The notes: generated from the letters alone by a model not told the origin. 9,950 nucleotides of DNA from Faecalibacterium prausnitzii (GCA_002313795.1 DCCL01000060.1:1-9950), one strand, 5' to 3'. Positions 1 through 6,748 are shown, numbered from the stretch's first letter. Made by a program: numbers and translations.

Positions 1-12
1 GCTGCGAGAAGT

Positions 13-41
13 ATAATACCATAAGCTCCGGATTCTGTCAA
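13..41 (-). promoter_or_regulatory. Strong sigma-A type promoter reading leftwards out of the window
   Basis: On the minus strand a perfect -35 box TTGACA (36-41) is followed after exactly 17 bases by TATTAT (13-18), which is preceded by TGG, an extended -10 motif. Transcription would begin near position 6 and run left, so a minus-strand gene is expected just outside the window. It lies downstream of the PAP2 gene, so the next gene has its own promoter. Boxes and spacing are read directly; activity is inferred. Confidence 0.7.
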
Positions 42-50
42 GGAAATTTT

Positions 51-81
51 GAAACTTTTTTACTTTTTTTGAAAAAGTTTC
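51..81 (-). terminator. A/T-rich hairpin at the end of the PAP2 gene, possible weak terminator
   Basis: A 10-bp perfect inverted repeat, GAAACTTTTT against AAAAAGTTTC, flanks an 11-base loop and overlaps the PAP2 stop codon. It sits where a terminator for the minus-strand unit would be expected. The stem is poor in G+C, and no clean U-run follows it on the minus strand, so it is not a convincing intrinsic terminator. It may only slow transcription or protect the 3' end. Confidence 0.3.
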
Positions 82-619
82 AGAGCACCCACATCCCGAC
101 ATAGCCGAATGCCAGCCCGAAAGCTGCACCGGCGATCACATCACGGATGGAATGGGTACCGGCCAGCACCCGCAGCACACAGATGAGGGCGGCGATGATG
201 AGCATGACCACGCCCACCGGGGGATAGAAATAGAGCCAGGTCATTCCAAGCACGGCGGCACTGAGGGCATGGCGGGAGGGACAGGACTGGCCCCGGGTGC
301 TTTTGGGCACCAGCGGTACGAAGCCGGGCTGCTCGTAGGGACGGGGACAGTTGAGTCTGGCCCGCACTGCGGTGCCCAGCCAGAAGGTCAGGCCCGGCAC
401 GAGGATGGCCTGCGCGATGGACTGCATGAACCGCACGGCCCCGCCGCCCCGTCCGGCGCGCAGCAGGGCAAACCACTTGAAGTTGAGGAGCAGGATGAGC
501 ACCGGATAGCAGACAAAAGGCACAAGGGGGAGCCAGTGGTTGAGCAGGATGATGCTCTTCCGGAGGACGGGATGCAGCTCCAGCCAGTCAGTCAGTTTTT
601 TGTATTGTTCCGGTGTCAT
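80..619 (-). CDS. PAP2-family membrane phosphatase
   Basis: A 179-residue integral membrane protein of the PAP2 (type 2 phosphatidic acid phosphatase) family, whose members dephosphorylate lipid phosphates such as phosphatidate or undecaprenyl pyrophosphate at the membrane. The three catalytic motifs are visible: R86-x6-R93-P94 (the usual first Lys is Arg here), P114-S115-R116-H117 (PSRH where PSGH is common), and R150-x5-H156-x3-D160. Hydrophobic segments lie at about 22-47, 68-84, 120-152 and 161-178. The start at 619 is chosen because GGGAGG stands 7 bases upstream. An in-frame ATG at 853 would run far into the neighbouring gene and add an unlikely 78-residue basic tail. It begins 23 bases after the DUF1643 gene stop, so the two are probably co-transcribed. 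The substrate cannot be told from sequence. Confidence 0.85.
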   Translation of the reverse strand: MTPEQYKKLTDWLELHPVLRKSIILLNHWLPLVPFVCYPVLILLLNFKWFALLRAGRGGGAVRFMQSIAQAILVPGLTFWLGTAVRARLNCPRPYEQPGFVPLVPKSTRGQSCPSRHALSAAVLGMTWLYFYPPVGVVMLIIAALICVLRVLAGTHSIRDVIAGAAFGLAFGYVGMWVL

Positions 620-642
620 GATATTCCCTCCCAAAGGCTCAG

Positions 643-1206
643 TCAGAAGCAGGTGTTGAGATAGTTTTCCACATCGAAGGACTCCGGGGTGGAGTCTTTC
701 CGCAGATAGAGAGGATGATGGGGGTGTCCCTTTTTGCTCCGGGGGCCGAACGTCACCCAGGGGATATCCTTTTCCCGGGTCAGGGCTACCATCTCCCGCA
801 TCAGGCCGGGCAGATAATCCCGCTTTTCGATGAGGGTGCCCCAGGCGGCCCACATGGTAGGCTCCGTCTCGGCCAGCACAGCACGCAGCCAGCGGAGATT
901 CTCGTCGCAGAGGGCGCGGTCCGGGACTTTATCCATATCGTTGGGGTTCGTTGCCCGCTGGGGATAGACGTTGAACATGATCCAGCTGTCGAAGCCGTTG
1001 GCGTTGGCCAGACGCTCCACGCTTTTCAGGGTGGGGTCCAGAGCGCCGGGTTGGGCGGTGCTGGGGTTGATGCCGATGCAGACCAGCGGGCGGCGGCCTA
1101 CCCGGCCCAGCACATAGCGGTAGGGCTGGTATGTATGGGGCTCGTAGTACCACAGACCGCCGGGATATTCCCCGGCCTCCAGCCGGGGCAGACTTTCACA
1201 AAGCAT
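643..1206 (-). CDS. DUF1643 family protein
   Basis: A 187-residue soluble protein that I recognise as DUF1643, a family of unknown function found in bacteria and phages. Conserved-looking stretches are the GINPSTA motif (45-51) followed by D57-P-T, the FNVYPQRATNP segment (78-88), the W119-A-A-W-G stretch in the middle, and GHPHHPLYL (160-168) near the C-terminus. The compact length fits the family. No signal peptide or membrane segment is seen. The ATG at 1206 is preceded by GAGG at a workable distance, and a good promoter lies upstream at 1239-1267. It is the first gene of a minus-strand pair with the PAP2 phosphatase. The biochemical role is not known, so none is proposed. Confidence 0.85.
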   Translation of the reverse strand: MLCESLPRLEAGEYPGGLWYYEPHTYQPYRYVLGRVGRRPLVCIGINPSTAQPGALDPTLKSVERLANANGFDSWIMFNVYPQRATNPNDMDKVPDRALCDENLRWLRAVLAETEPTMWAAWGTLIEKRDYLPGLMREMVALTREKDIPWVTFGPRSKKGHPHHPLYLRKDSTPESFDVENYLNTCF

Positions 1207-1238
1207 GGATTACCTCGCAGAAAATGTAGATTTCTTTT

Positions 1239-1267
1239 ATCGTACCCCAAAATTTGCGCGAAAGCAA
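1239..1267 (-). promoter_or_regulatory. Promoter for the DUF1643-PAP2 unit
   Basis: On the minus strand TTGCTT (1262-1267) and TACGAT (1239-1244) are separated by exactly 17 bases, a reasonable sigma-A match. The predicted start is near 1232, giving a leader of about 25 bases to the ATG at 1206. It is arranged back to back with the plus-strand promoter at 1308-1316. Confidence 0.55.
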
Positions 1268-1307
1268 CACCTTGCGGCGAGAAAGTCTCCCATAATTCTG
1301 ATTTTCA

Positions 1308-1316
1308 TGTTATACT
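1308..1316 (+). promoter_or_regulatory. Extended -10 promoter for the BMP-metallophosphoesterase-M32 operon
   Basis: TG, one base, then TATACT (1311-1316) forms an extended -10 element. No convincing -35 box is present 16-18 bases upstream, which is typical of extended -10 promoters. The predicted start is near 1323, leaving a leader of almost 80 bases before the ATG at 1401. Confidence 0.5.
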
Positions 1317-1320
1317 ATCC

Positions 1321-1346
1321 CTGTACAGAGCAGGCCGGAAGGCCTG
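1321..1346 (+). promoter_or_regulatory. Palindrome and tetraloop hairpin in the operon leader
   Basis: The perfect 8-bp palindrome CTGTACAG (1321-1328) lies at the predicted transcription start. Right after it CAGGCC-GGAA-GGCCTG (1331-1346) forms a 6-bp GC-rich stem closed by a GNRA-type loop. No U-run follows, so it is not a terminator. A 5' stabilising hairpin, an operator, or both are possible. The structure is read directly; the role is a guess. Confidence 0.4.
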
Positions 1347-1400
1347 TGATGAAAATGCAGTTCGTCTTCATTTGCTGACAGGCAGAAGGAGTTCTATTTT

Positions 1401-3317
1401 ATGATGGAAGATTACCGCAGCGCTCTGCGTGCAGGCCAGCGGGCCTACCGGGCCAGCGTGGCCCGGGGACAGTCACCGTATCTCGCGGTGCTGGATGATA
1501 TTCTGGAAAATGTGGACATCGTATCGCAGGAGCCTCTGGGACTGGTGGACATCCCCGCCGAGAGTATCGTGGGCACCAAGACCGCGGGCCGGCATACGGC
1601 ATTCGCCTCCAATTTCATGCCGCTTCTGGAGGATGACACCGAGTTCGCCGCAAAGTGGTCGAATCTCTGCGACGCTCATCTGGAAGAGGGGATACACACC
1701 CCTATTATTGCCTATGAGTACCTGAACAAATTCTATGTGCAGGAGGGCAACAAGCGGGTCTCGGTGCTCAAATATTACGAGGCAGTCAAGATCCCCGGTA
1801 CAGTCACCCGGCTCATCCCGGCCCGGAACGACACGCTGGAAAACAAGCTCTATTATGAGTTTCTGGATTTCTACAAGCTGTCCCGCATCAATAACGTCAG
1901 TTTCTCCCGGCTGGGCGGTTATGCAAAACTGCAGACGCTGGTCTGCAAGGCATCCGGTGAAGTATGGACGGAGGATGACCGGTTGAATTTCTCCTCCCTC
2001 TACACCATGTTCAGCCAGCAGTTCTATGCACTGGGCGGCGGCTCTCTGGGACTGACCCCGGGGGATGCGCTGCTGGTGTATCTGTCGGTGTACCGGTATT
2101 CAGACGCCTGCCAGTCCACCCCGGCCAAGGTGCGGGAGAACCTGTCCCGACTGTGGGATGAGGTGAAGATCCTGGCGGAGCCCCACGCGGTGGAATTGCT
2201 GCTGGAACCAAAACCCGCCAGTGAGCCGCTGCTGAGCAAGCTGAACATCTTCAGCTCCCGTCCCAGCGAACTGAAGGTAGTGTTCCTCCATGAGCACAAT
2301 GCCCAGACTAGTGCCTGGGTGCGAGGACAGGACAAGGGCCGTGCGGCACTGGTGGAAGCTTTTCCGGACAAAATTTTTGTCAGCTGCCGGGAGAATGTCA
2401 ACCCGGAGGTGGATGCGGAACAGGTGCTGGAAGAGGTGGCCCACGACCATGCAGATATCGTGTTCACCACCAGTGCCCGGATGCATACCGCCTGCCTGAA
2501 GGTGGCAGCGCAGCACCCCAAGACACGGTTCCTCAACTGCTCCCTGAATGCGCCCCATCCGCTGGTGCGCACCTATTACCCCCGCACCTATGAGGTGACG
2601 TATCTGCTGGGTCTGCTGGCAGGCATCACCTCCCACACCGACCGGGTGGGCTATGTGGCCGCGAACCCGGTGTATGGTGTGCCTGCGGCCATCAATGCCT
2701 TCGCACAGGGCGTGCGGAGCGTCCGGCCTGAGGCGCGGGTGGTGCTGCGGTGGGCCTGCCTGCCTGACCCGGCCCATCCGGCGGATTTCTCCGACCGGAA
2801 GGACATCGACGTGTTCTACAGTCAGGACTTCCGGGAGCCGGAGGGAACGTATCGGGATTACGGCCTCTGCCGCCGTCTGCCGGACGGCATATTGCAGCCG
2901 CTGGGCCTGCCGGAGTGGCGGTGGGATGTATTCTTTATCGAGATCGTCCGGTCGGTGTTTGCCGGAACCTGGGACAGCGCTCCCGGCGGAAGGGCCATCA
3001 ACTACTGGTGGGGCCTGAAGAGCGGCGCAGAACGGGTGATATATCCCCTCCAGATGAACAGCGGCACCCAGCAGCTTCTGCAGATGGCAGAGCGGCAGCT
3101 CTGCGAGGGGGCGATACAGGTCTTCCCAGTGGAAAGCTACGGACAGGGCCACGTCCTCCACAACGCAGTCGCCGGGCTTTATACCCCCAAGGAACTGATG
3201 GAGATGGACTGGCTGGACGAGTGCGTAGAGGGCGAACTGCCTGTTTACGACGAGCTGGACGCCAAGACCCGCAGTCTGCTCAGCATCAACGGTCTGGACA
3301 ATGTCAAGCCGCAGTGA
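1401..3317 (+). CDS. Leaderless BMP/PnrA-like ligand-binding protein with ParB-like N-terminal region
   Basis: A 638-residue protein. The C-terminal half (about 290-630) resembles BMP/PnrA (Med) substrate-binding proteins, which in other systems bind nucleosides for ABC import. Visible family-like stretches include a start like KVVFLHEHN, a DIVFTTSAR segment, and YEVTYLLGLLAGITSHTDRV followed by GYVAANP. The N-terminal part (about 40-145) contains FYVQEGNKRVSVLKY (111-125), the typical core of a ParB/sulfiredoxin-like fold. There is no signal peptide or lipobox, so the protein should stay in the cytosol rather than serve a transporter, and no permease or ATPase gene is adjacent. AAGGAG stands 9 bases before the first of two tandem ATGs. 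It is the first gene of a probable operon with the metallophosphoesterase and the M32 peptidase. A ligand-sensing role is an inference. Confidence 0.82.
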   Translation: MMEDYRSALRAGQRAYRASVARGQSPYLAVLDDILENVDIVSQEPLGLVDIPAESIVGTKTAGRHTAFASNFMPLLEDDTEFAAKWSNLCDAHLEEGIHTPIIAYEYLNKFYVQEGNKRVSVLKYYEAVKIPGTVTRLIPARNDTLENKLYYEFLDFYKLSRINNVSFSRLGGYAKLQTLVCKASGEVWTEDDRLNFSSLYTMFSQQFYALGGGSLGLTPGDALLVYLSVYRYSDACQSTPAKVRENLSRLWDEVKILAEPHAVELLLEPKPASEPLLSKLNIFSSRPSELKVVFLHEHNAQTSAWVRGQDKGRAALVEAFPDKIFVSCRENVNPEVDAEQVLEEVAHDHADIVFTTSARMHTACLKVAAQHPKTRFLNCSLNAPHPLVRTYYPRTYEVTYLLGLLAGITSHTDRVGYVAANPVYGVPAAINAFAQGVRSVRPEARVVLRWACLPDPAHPADFSDRKDIDVFYSQDFREPEGTYRDYGLCRRLPDGILQPLGLPEWRWDVFFIEIVRSVFAGTWDSAPGGRAINYWWGLKSGAERVIYPLQMNSGTQQLLQMAERQLCEGAIQVFPVESYGQGHVLHNAVAGLYTPKELMEMDWLDECVEGELPVYDELDAKTRSLLSINGLDNVKPQ

Positions 3318-3360
3318 GGGCAGAACCTCTGAAGTATGAAGAGAATGGAGCGTAGCAGAC

Positions 3361-4026
3361 GTGAAAATACTTGCGATCTCGGATGAACCTTCCCACTATC
3401 TGTGGGACTCCTGCACCCGCGAGAGACTGGAAGGCATCGATCTGATCCTCTCCTGCGGCGACCTGCCGAAAAAATATCTGGAATATCTGACGAACTTTAC
3501 CTGCGCCCCCATCCTGTATGTCCACGGCAATCACGATGGCAATTATAAAGAAGGTGAGCCCGGCGGCTGCATCTGCGTGGATGATGCCGTTTATGTCTGG
3601 AAGGGCCTGCGCATCATGGGTCTGGGCGGGTGCAGCCGCTATAATAAAGAGGATACGTTTCAATACACCGAACAGGAGATGCGGCGGCGGGCCCGGAAGG
3701 CGATGCGGCAGGCCCGGAAAGTCGGCGGCATCGATATCCTGATGACCCACGCTCCCGCCAGCGGCCTCAACGACGGCACCGACCGGGCCCACAAGGGATT
3801 TGAGGTGTTCAATGAGATACTGGATGAGTACCGGCCCGGGTGGTTCATCCATGGGCATATGCACCTGAACTATGGGGCCAATCTGCCCCGGGTGTGCATG
3901 CGGGGAGAAACGACGGTCATCAATGCCACCGAGCGCTATCTGTTCGAGATACCCGACCCGAAGGGGATGACTGAGCCCCGGCGGAAATTCTTCTGGCAGA
4001 GCGTCCCTTTCCTGACCCGCGGCTGA
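3361..4026 (+). CDS. Calcineurin-like metallophosphoesterase
   Basis: A 221-residue soluble protein of the calcineurin-like metallophosphoesterase superfamily, which hydrolyses phosphoester bonds with two metal ions. Motifs in order are D8 (motif I), G33-D34, G56-N57-H58-D59, the T129-H130-A-P loop, and G165-H166-M167-H168. The first motif is normally DxH, but here it reads D8-E9-P10, so the first His ligand is absent. Such variants exist in clostridial relatives, and activity may persist. It starts with GTG, which places the conserved KILAISD strand at the N-terminus. The ribosome site is weak (GGAG about 10 bases upstream). The gene begins 43 bases after the BMP-domain gene and ends 20 bases before the M32 gene, all on one strand. 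The substrate is unknown. Confidence 0.85.
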   Translation: MKILAISDEPSHYLWDSCTRERLEGIDLILSCGDLPKKYLEYLTNFTCAPILYVHGNHDGNYKEGEPGGCICVDDAVYVWKGLRIMGLGGCSRYNKEDTFQYTEQEMRRRARKAMRQARKVGGIDILMTHAPASGLNDGTDRAHKGFEVFNEILDEYRPGWFIHGHMHLNYGANLPRVCMRGETTVINATERYLFEIPDPKGMTEPRRKFFWQSVPFLTRG

Positions 4027-4046
4027 AAACAGAATAAGGAGAAACA

Positions 4047-5543
4047 ATGGAACTGAAACAAGCTGTGCAGCAGCTGGAACTGCTGCAAAAGAAACTGTAT
4101 GCTTACCGCTGTGCCGACAGCTCCCTTTATCTGGATGCTGTGACCACGGCACCCCGTGACACGGCAGAAGGCCGCGGTGTCGCCATGAGCATTCTGGCCG
4201 GAGAAAGCCAGAAGCTGATGACCTGCCCCGAGACAAAAGCGCTGCTGGAAGAGCTGACGGCCCGTGCTGGAGAGCTGGACTTTCTGCATCGCCGGGAGGT
4301 GGAAGAACTGAAGCGGAGCTGCGAGCAGCTGACCCGCATCCCGGCAGAAGAATATATGGCCTACAAGGAGCTGTGCAACCGGGCAGACGATGTCTGGCAC
4401 AAGGCTAAGGCACAGGATGATTTCGCACTGTTCTGCCCGGTCCTGCAGGAGCTGGTGGAATATAACCGCCGCTTTGCCGCCTACTATGACGCAAAGAAGG
4501 CCCCTTATGACGCCCTGCTGAACGAATATGAGCGCGGAGTGGACCAGAAGATGCTGGACCAGTTTTTTGCCACCCTGCGGGAGAGCATTGTGCCTCTCAT
4601 CCGGAAGATCGGCGAAAAACCTCAGATCGATGACAGCTTCCTGCATCAGGAATACCCGGTGGCTCAGCAGAAAGCCTTTGCGGATTACCTGATGGAAGTG
4701 ATGGGCCTTGACCGCAGCCACTGCGGTCTGGGTGAGACCGAACACCCCTTTACCTTGGAATTCAACAATAAGGATGTCCGCATCACTACCAATTACGATG
4801 AGCATAATGTGGCGTCCTCCATGTACTCTGTCCTCCACGAGGGCGGCCACGCTCTGTATGAACTGGGCATCCGGGACGACCTGCAATACACCTGCCTTGC
4901 AGGAGGCGTGTCCATGGGCGTCCATGAGAGCCAGTCCCGGTTCTATGAGAATCTCATCGGGCGGTCGCGGCCCTTTGTGGAAGCCATCTACCCGAAAGTG
5001 CAGGAGTTTTTCCCGGAGCAGCTGGGCGGCGTCAGCGCGGAGCAGTTCTACCGCGCGGTCAATAAGGCTCAGCCCAGCCTCATCCGCACCGAGGCGGACG
5101 AGCTGACCTACTGTCCCCACGTCATGGTGCGGTATGAGATTGAAAAGCGGCTCATCGGCGGCACGCTGGAAGCAAAAGACGTGCCTGCTGTCTGGGCGGA
5201 ACTCTATAAGGAATATCTGGGCATTGAGGTGCCCAACGACCGGGACGGCTGCCTGCAGGACAGTCATTGGTCGGGCGGTTCCTTTGGCTATTTCCCGTCC
5301 TATGCACTGGGCAGTGCCTACGGTGCCCAGATGCTCCGCCAGATGGAACAGGACGTGGATGTCTGGGGTGCAGCGGCAAAGGCTGACCTTTCCCCCATCA
5401 CTGGGTGGCTGCGGGAAAAAGTGTACCAGTATGGCAGTCTGTTGGAGCCTGCTGAGATCGTGAAAAATGCCTGCGGCGAGTTCAGTCCGGAGGATTACAT
5501 CCAGTATCTCACCCGGAAATACACAGAACTGTACAGCCTGTAA
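4047..5543 (+). CDS. M32-family (carboxypeptidase Taq type) zinc metallocarboxypeptidase
   Basis: A 498-residue cytosolic carboxypeptidase of peptidase family M32, which removes C-terminal residues from peptides with broad specificity. The zinc site is complete: H264-E265-G-G-H268 plus E294 in HESQSR (293-298), a spacing of 30 residues as in characterised M32 enzymes. Other family signatures are HPFT (233-236), the DVRITT strand (243-248), an IRTEADELTY stretch, and a GYFPSYALG segment near the C-terminus. Length is normal for the family (about 500). There is no signal peptide. AAGGAG precedes the ATG at an ideal distance. It closes the operon and is followed 9 bases later by a strong terminator. 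A role in intracellular peptide turnover is inferred from the family. Confidence 0.95.
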   Translation: MELKQAVQQLELLQKKLYAYRCADSSLYLDAVTTAPRDTAEGRGVAMSILAGESQKLMTCPETKALLEELTARAGELDFLHRREVEELKRSCEQLTRIPAEEYMAYKELCNRADDVWHKAKAQDDFALFCPVLQELVEYNRRFAAYYDAKKAPYDALLNEYERGVDQKMLDQFFATLRESIVPLIRKIGEKPQIDDSFLHQEYPVAQQKAFADYLMEVMGLDRSHCGLGETEHPFTLEFNNKDVRITTNYDEHNVASSMYSVLHEGGHALYELGIRDDLQYTCLAGGVSMGVHESQSRFYENLIGRSRPFVEAIYPKVQEFFPEQLGGVSAEQFYRAVNKAQPSLIRTEADELTYCPHVMVRYEIEKRLIGGTLEAKDVPAVWAELYKEYLGIEVPNDRDGCLQDSHWSGGSFGYFPSYALGSAYGAQMLRQMEQDVDVWGAAAKADLSPITGWLREKVYQYGSLLEPAEIVKNACGEFSPEDYIQYLTRKYTELYSL

Positions 5544-5552
5544 ACAAAGCAA

Positions 5553-5588
5553 AAGGGCGTCTGCGCAGAAAAATGCGCAGGCGCCCTT
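5553..5588. terminator. Strong intrinsic terminator shared by two convergent genes
   Basis: A 15-bp stem, left arm 5553-5567 and right arm 5574-5588, has a single G-U wobble and a GAAAAA loop. On the plus strand it lies just after the M32 stop and is followed by a short T-rich stretch (GTTTATT). On the minus strand it lies just after the DUF6465-like gene and is followed by TTTTGCTTTGT. It therefore probably stops both transcripts. Confidence 0.85.
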
Positions 5589-5604
5589 GTTTATTCAGAA
5601 AAAC

Positions 5605-5907
5605 TCAAAGCTCCAGCTTGCCGGAGACCTTGTTGATGACATAGTAGGCAGCGCCCTCTTCGGGCTTGACGTAGACCTTGCAGGACTGAACGCCCACCTT
5701 GTGGGTGGTGCGGTAATCCGCCTTGGCGCGCTCAACGATGTCGGTGATGTTGTACTGGCTGGCGCCAAATTCAACATAGATCTCGGGAGAGAGCGGGGGA
5801 CGGCCACGCCGCTGCGCAGTACCGGAAGATTTGCGCTTCTTCGGCTCTGCCGCAGGCGTCTCAGGAGCAGCGGCCGCTGCGGGAACAGCAGACTTTTTCT
5901 CAGACAT
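5605..5907 (-). CDS. Small basic DUF6465-like protein with AT-hook-like core
   Basis: A 100-residue protein. The first 40 residues are low-complexity (Ala/Pro/Glu then Lys/Arg) and end in RRGRPP (33-38), which resembles an AT-hook with its central GRP. Residues 42-95 form a compact domain: a strand (IYVEFGASQY), a helix (ITDIVERAKADY), and the segment VYVKPEEGAAYYVIN (78-92). From memory I match this domain to DUF6465, a clostridial family of unknown function. DNA binding is suggested only by the AT-hook-like and basic N-terminus. The ATG at 5907 has AGAAGG upstream. The gene has its own good promoter at 6033-6061, a leader of about 120 bases, and the shared terminator at 5553-5588. No signal peptide is seen. 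Confidence 0.8.
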   Translation of the reverse strand: MSEKKSAVPAAAAAPETPAAEPKKRKSSGTAQRRGRPPLSPEIYVEFGASQYNITDIVERAKADYRTTHKVGVQSCKVYVKPEEGAAYYVINKVSGKLEL

Positions 5908-5959
5908 AGCTTATACCTTCTTTCCTATATTCCACTGCAGGGGAAAACGTAAATGATTT

Positions 5960-5991
5960 CCGGGCCGGAAGCGGGATACCGGACAGCCCGG
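5960..5991 (-). promoter_or_regulatory. GC-rich hairpin in the leader of the DUF6465-like gene
   Basis: Inside the predicted 5' leader the minus strand carries CCGGGCTG pairing with CGGCCCGG, 8 bp with one G-U wobble, around a 16-base loop. It lies about halfway between the predicted start near 6027 and the ATG at 5907. No U-run follows. It may be a stabilising or regulatory leader element; no known riboswitch class is recognised. Confidence 0.35.
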
Positions 5992-6032
5992 CCATTGCCA
6001 GATGTGCAGACCGAATGGCGCACTATATCTAT

Positions 6033-6061
6033 ATAATAGTTATTTCTTTGACGTTTGTAAA
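6033..6061 (-). promoter_or_regulatory. Promoter for the DUF6465-like gene
   Basis: On the minus strand TTTACA (6056-6061) and TATTAT (6033-6038) are separated by exactly 17 bases, within an A/T-rich stretch that stands out from the surrounding DNA. Transcription should start near 6026. Confidence 0.7.
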
Positions 6062-6135
6062 GAGTTTTTTGGAAAAATCGTTCCGATGTTTCTCCGTGCA
6101 GAGCAGGGAAGAAAAAGAAAAAGAGGACATATGGC

Positions 6136-6160
6136 ATCCGGCAGAAAAAACCGGCCGGAT
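6136..6160 (-). terminator. Possible terminator hairpin after the four-Cys gene
   Basis: ATCCGGC (6136-6142) and GCCGGAT (6154-6160) form a 7-bp perfect stem around an 11-base loop, about 70 bases downstream of the minus-strand gene ending at 6228. On the minus strand a CTTTTTCTTTTTC tract follows only after about 14 bases, so it is an imperfect terminator. I see no gene in 6062-6227. Confidence 0.3.
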
Positions 6161-6227
6161 TTGTCCGTCAGAAGGGCGGCAGGAACGGAGGAAGACAGGC
6201 AAAACAAAAGAGAAATTTGCAGAGAAG

Positions 6228-6707
6228 TTATTTGCTGCAGTAGCCTTCGGCCCGCAGCACCACCGGGGTCAGTAGGTCGGCATCCCAGTCCTCGGCGAGC
6301 ACGAACAGGGCCTGGTCGATGACCTCCTGTGCGTGGGCGTCCGGTCTGCCCTGCGCCAGCCGGAATACTGCTGCCAGCAGCCGCAGCTTGAGGGCACGGA
6401 TATCCTCCGGTGCGGCCCAGAGCCGGGAGAGGTCGTAGTTGTCGGTGTTGCCGCAGCGCATGGTGCAGGTGGCGCAGTTTGGGGCCACCCGATGTTTCTC
6501 AGTCTCGACGATATGGGTCATCCGGCGCAGTGCGTCCTCGGAAGCTTCCGGGTCAGCAGCCAGCCGCAGCCCGGAAGCAAGTACGCGGTCGGTGTCCACG
6601 GTCTTCGGCTCGTTGACCGTGGAGCGGGCCAGCCCGACCAGTGTGCCCAGCAGCACGTCGCGCTGACGCTGAGCCTCGTTGATGGGAGAAGAAAGAAATG
6701 GAATCAT
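6228..6707 (-). CDS. Small four-cysteine protein of unknown function
   Basis: A 159-residue soluble, mostly helical protein. Its distinctive part is C78-A-T-C81-T-M-R-C85 followed by GNTDNYDLSRL, with a fourth Cys near the end (C157). C-x2-C-x3-C plus a distal Cys could bind zinc or an iron-sulfur cluster, but this is inference. I have an impression of similar clostridial proteins with a CxxCxxxCG(R/N)TDxYD motif but cannot assign a family name or function. Start choice: AAGGAG lies 8 bases before the ATG at 6707. A longer frame from 6824 would overlap the tRNA promoter and add a tail unlike the rest. A TATACT box (minus strand, 6743-6748) with no good -35 is a possible promoter. The gene is alone on its strand, with the DUF6465-like gene downstream under its own promoter. 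Confidence 0.7.
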   Translation of the reverse strand: MIPFLSSPINEAQRQRDVLLGTLVGLARSTVNEPKTVDTDRVLASGLRLAADPEASEDALRRMTHIVETEKHRVAPNCATCTMRCGNTDNYDLSRLWAAPEDIRALKLRLLAAVFRLAQGRPDAHAQEVIDQALFVLAEDWDADLLTPVVLRAEGYCSK

Positions 6708-6742
6708 GGATAAAACTCCTTTGTGCAGAGATGATTTCTTCC

Positions 6743-6748
6743 AGTATA
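6743..6748 (-). promoter_or_regulatory. Possible -10 box for the four-Cys gene
   Basis: TATACT on the minus strand, about 35 bases upstream of the ATG at 6707, is in a sensible place. No recognisable -35 box stands 16-18 bases further up, so this is tentative. Confidence 0.3.

Noticed and set aside
152..664. 170-codon plus-strand frame antisense to PAP2
   Set aside because: The product is rich in His/Gly/Glu with no domain; it is a shadow of the membrane protein gene.
620..853. Longer N-terminus for the PAP2 protein
   Set aside because: It would overlap the DUF1643 gene by about 210 bases. The ATG at 619 has a strong ribosome site and gives a normal family length.
2100..3161. 353-codon minus-strand frame inside the BMP-domain gene
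   Set aside because: Antisense shadow of a clearly real gene; the product is rich in His/Arg/Gly/Pro without any recognisable domain.
3304..4236. 310-codon minus-strand frame across the metallophosphoesterase gene
   Set aside because: Shadow of the metallophosphoesterase and spans gene boundaries.
3936..5552. 538-codon open frame on the minus strand across the M32 gene
   Set aside because: It mirrors the M32 carboxypeptidase, which has all family motifs. The antisense frame is open because of GC-rich third positions and shows no family features or ribosome site.
6015..6275. 86-codon plus-strand frame between the DUF6465-like and four-Cys genes
   Set aside because: It overlaps the promoter of one gene and the end of the other, has no ribosome site, and has a low-complexity Lys/Arg/Glu-rich product.
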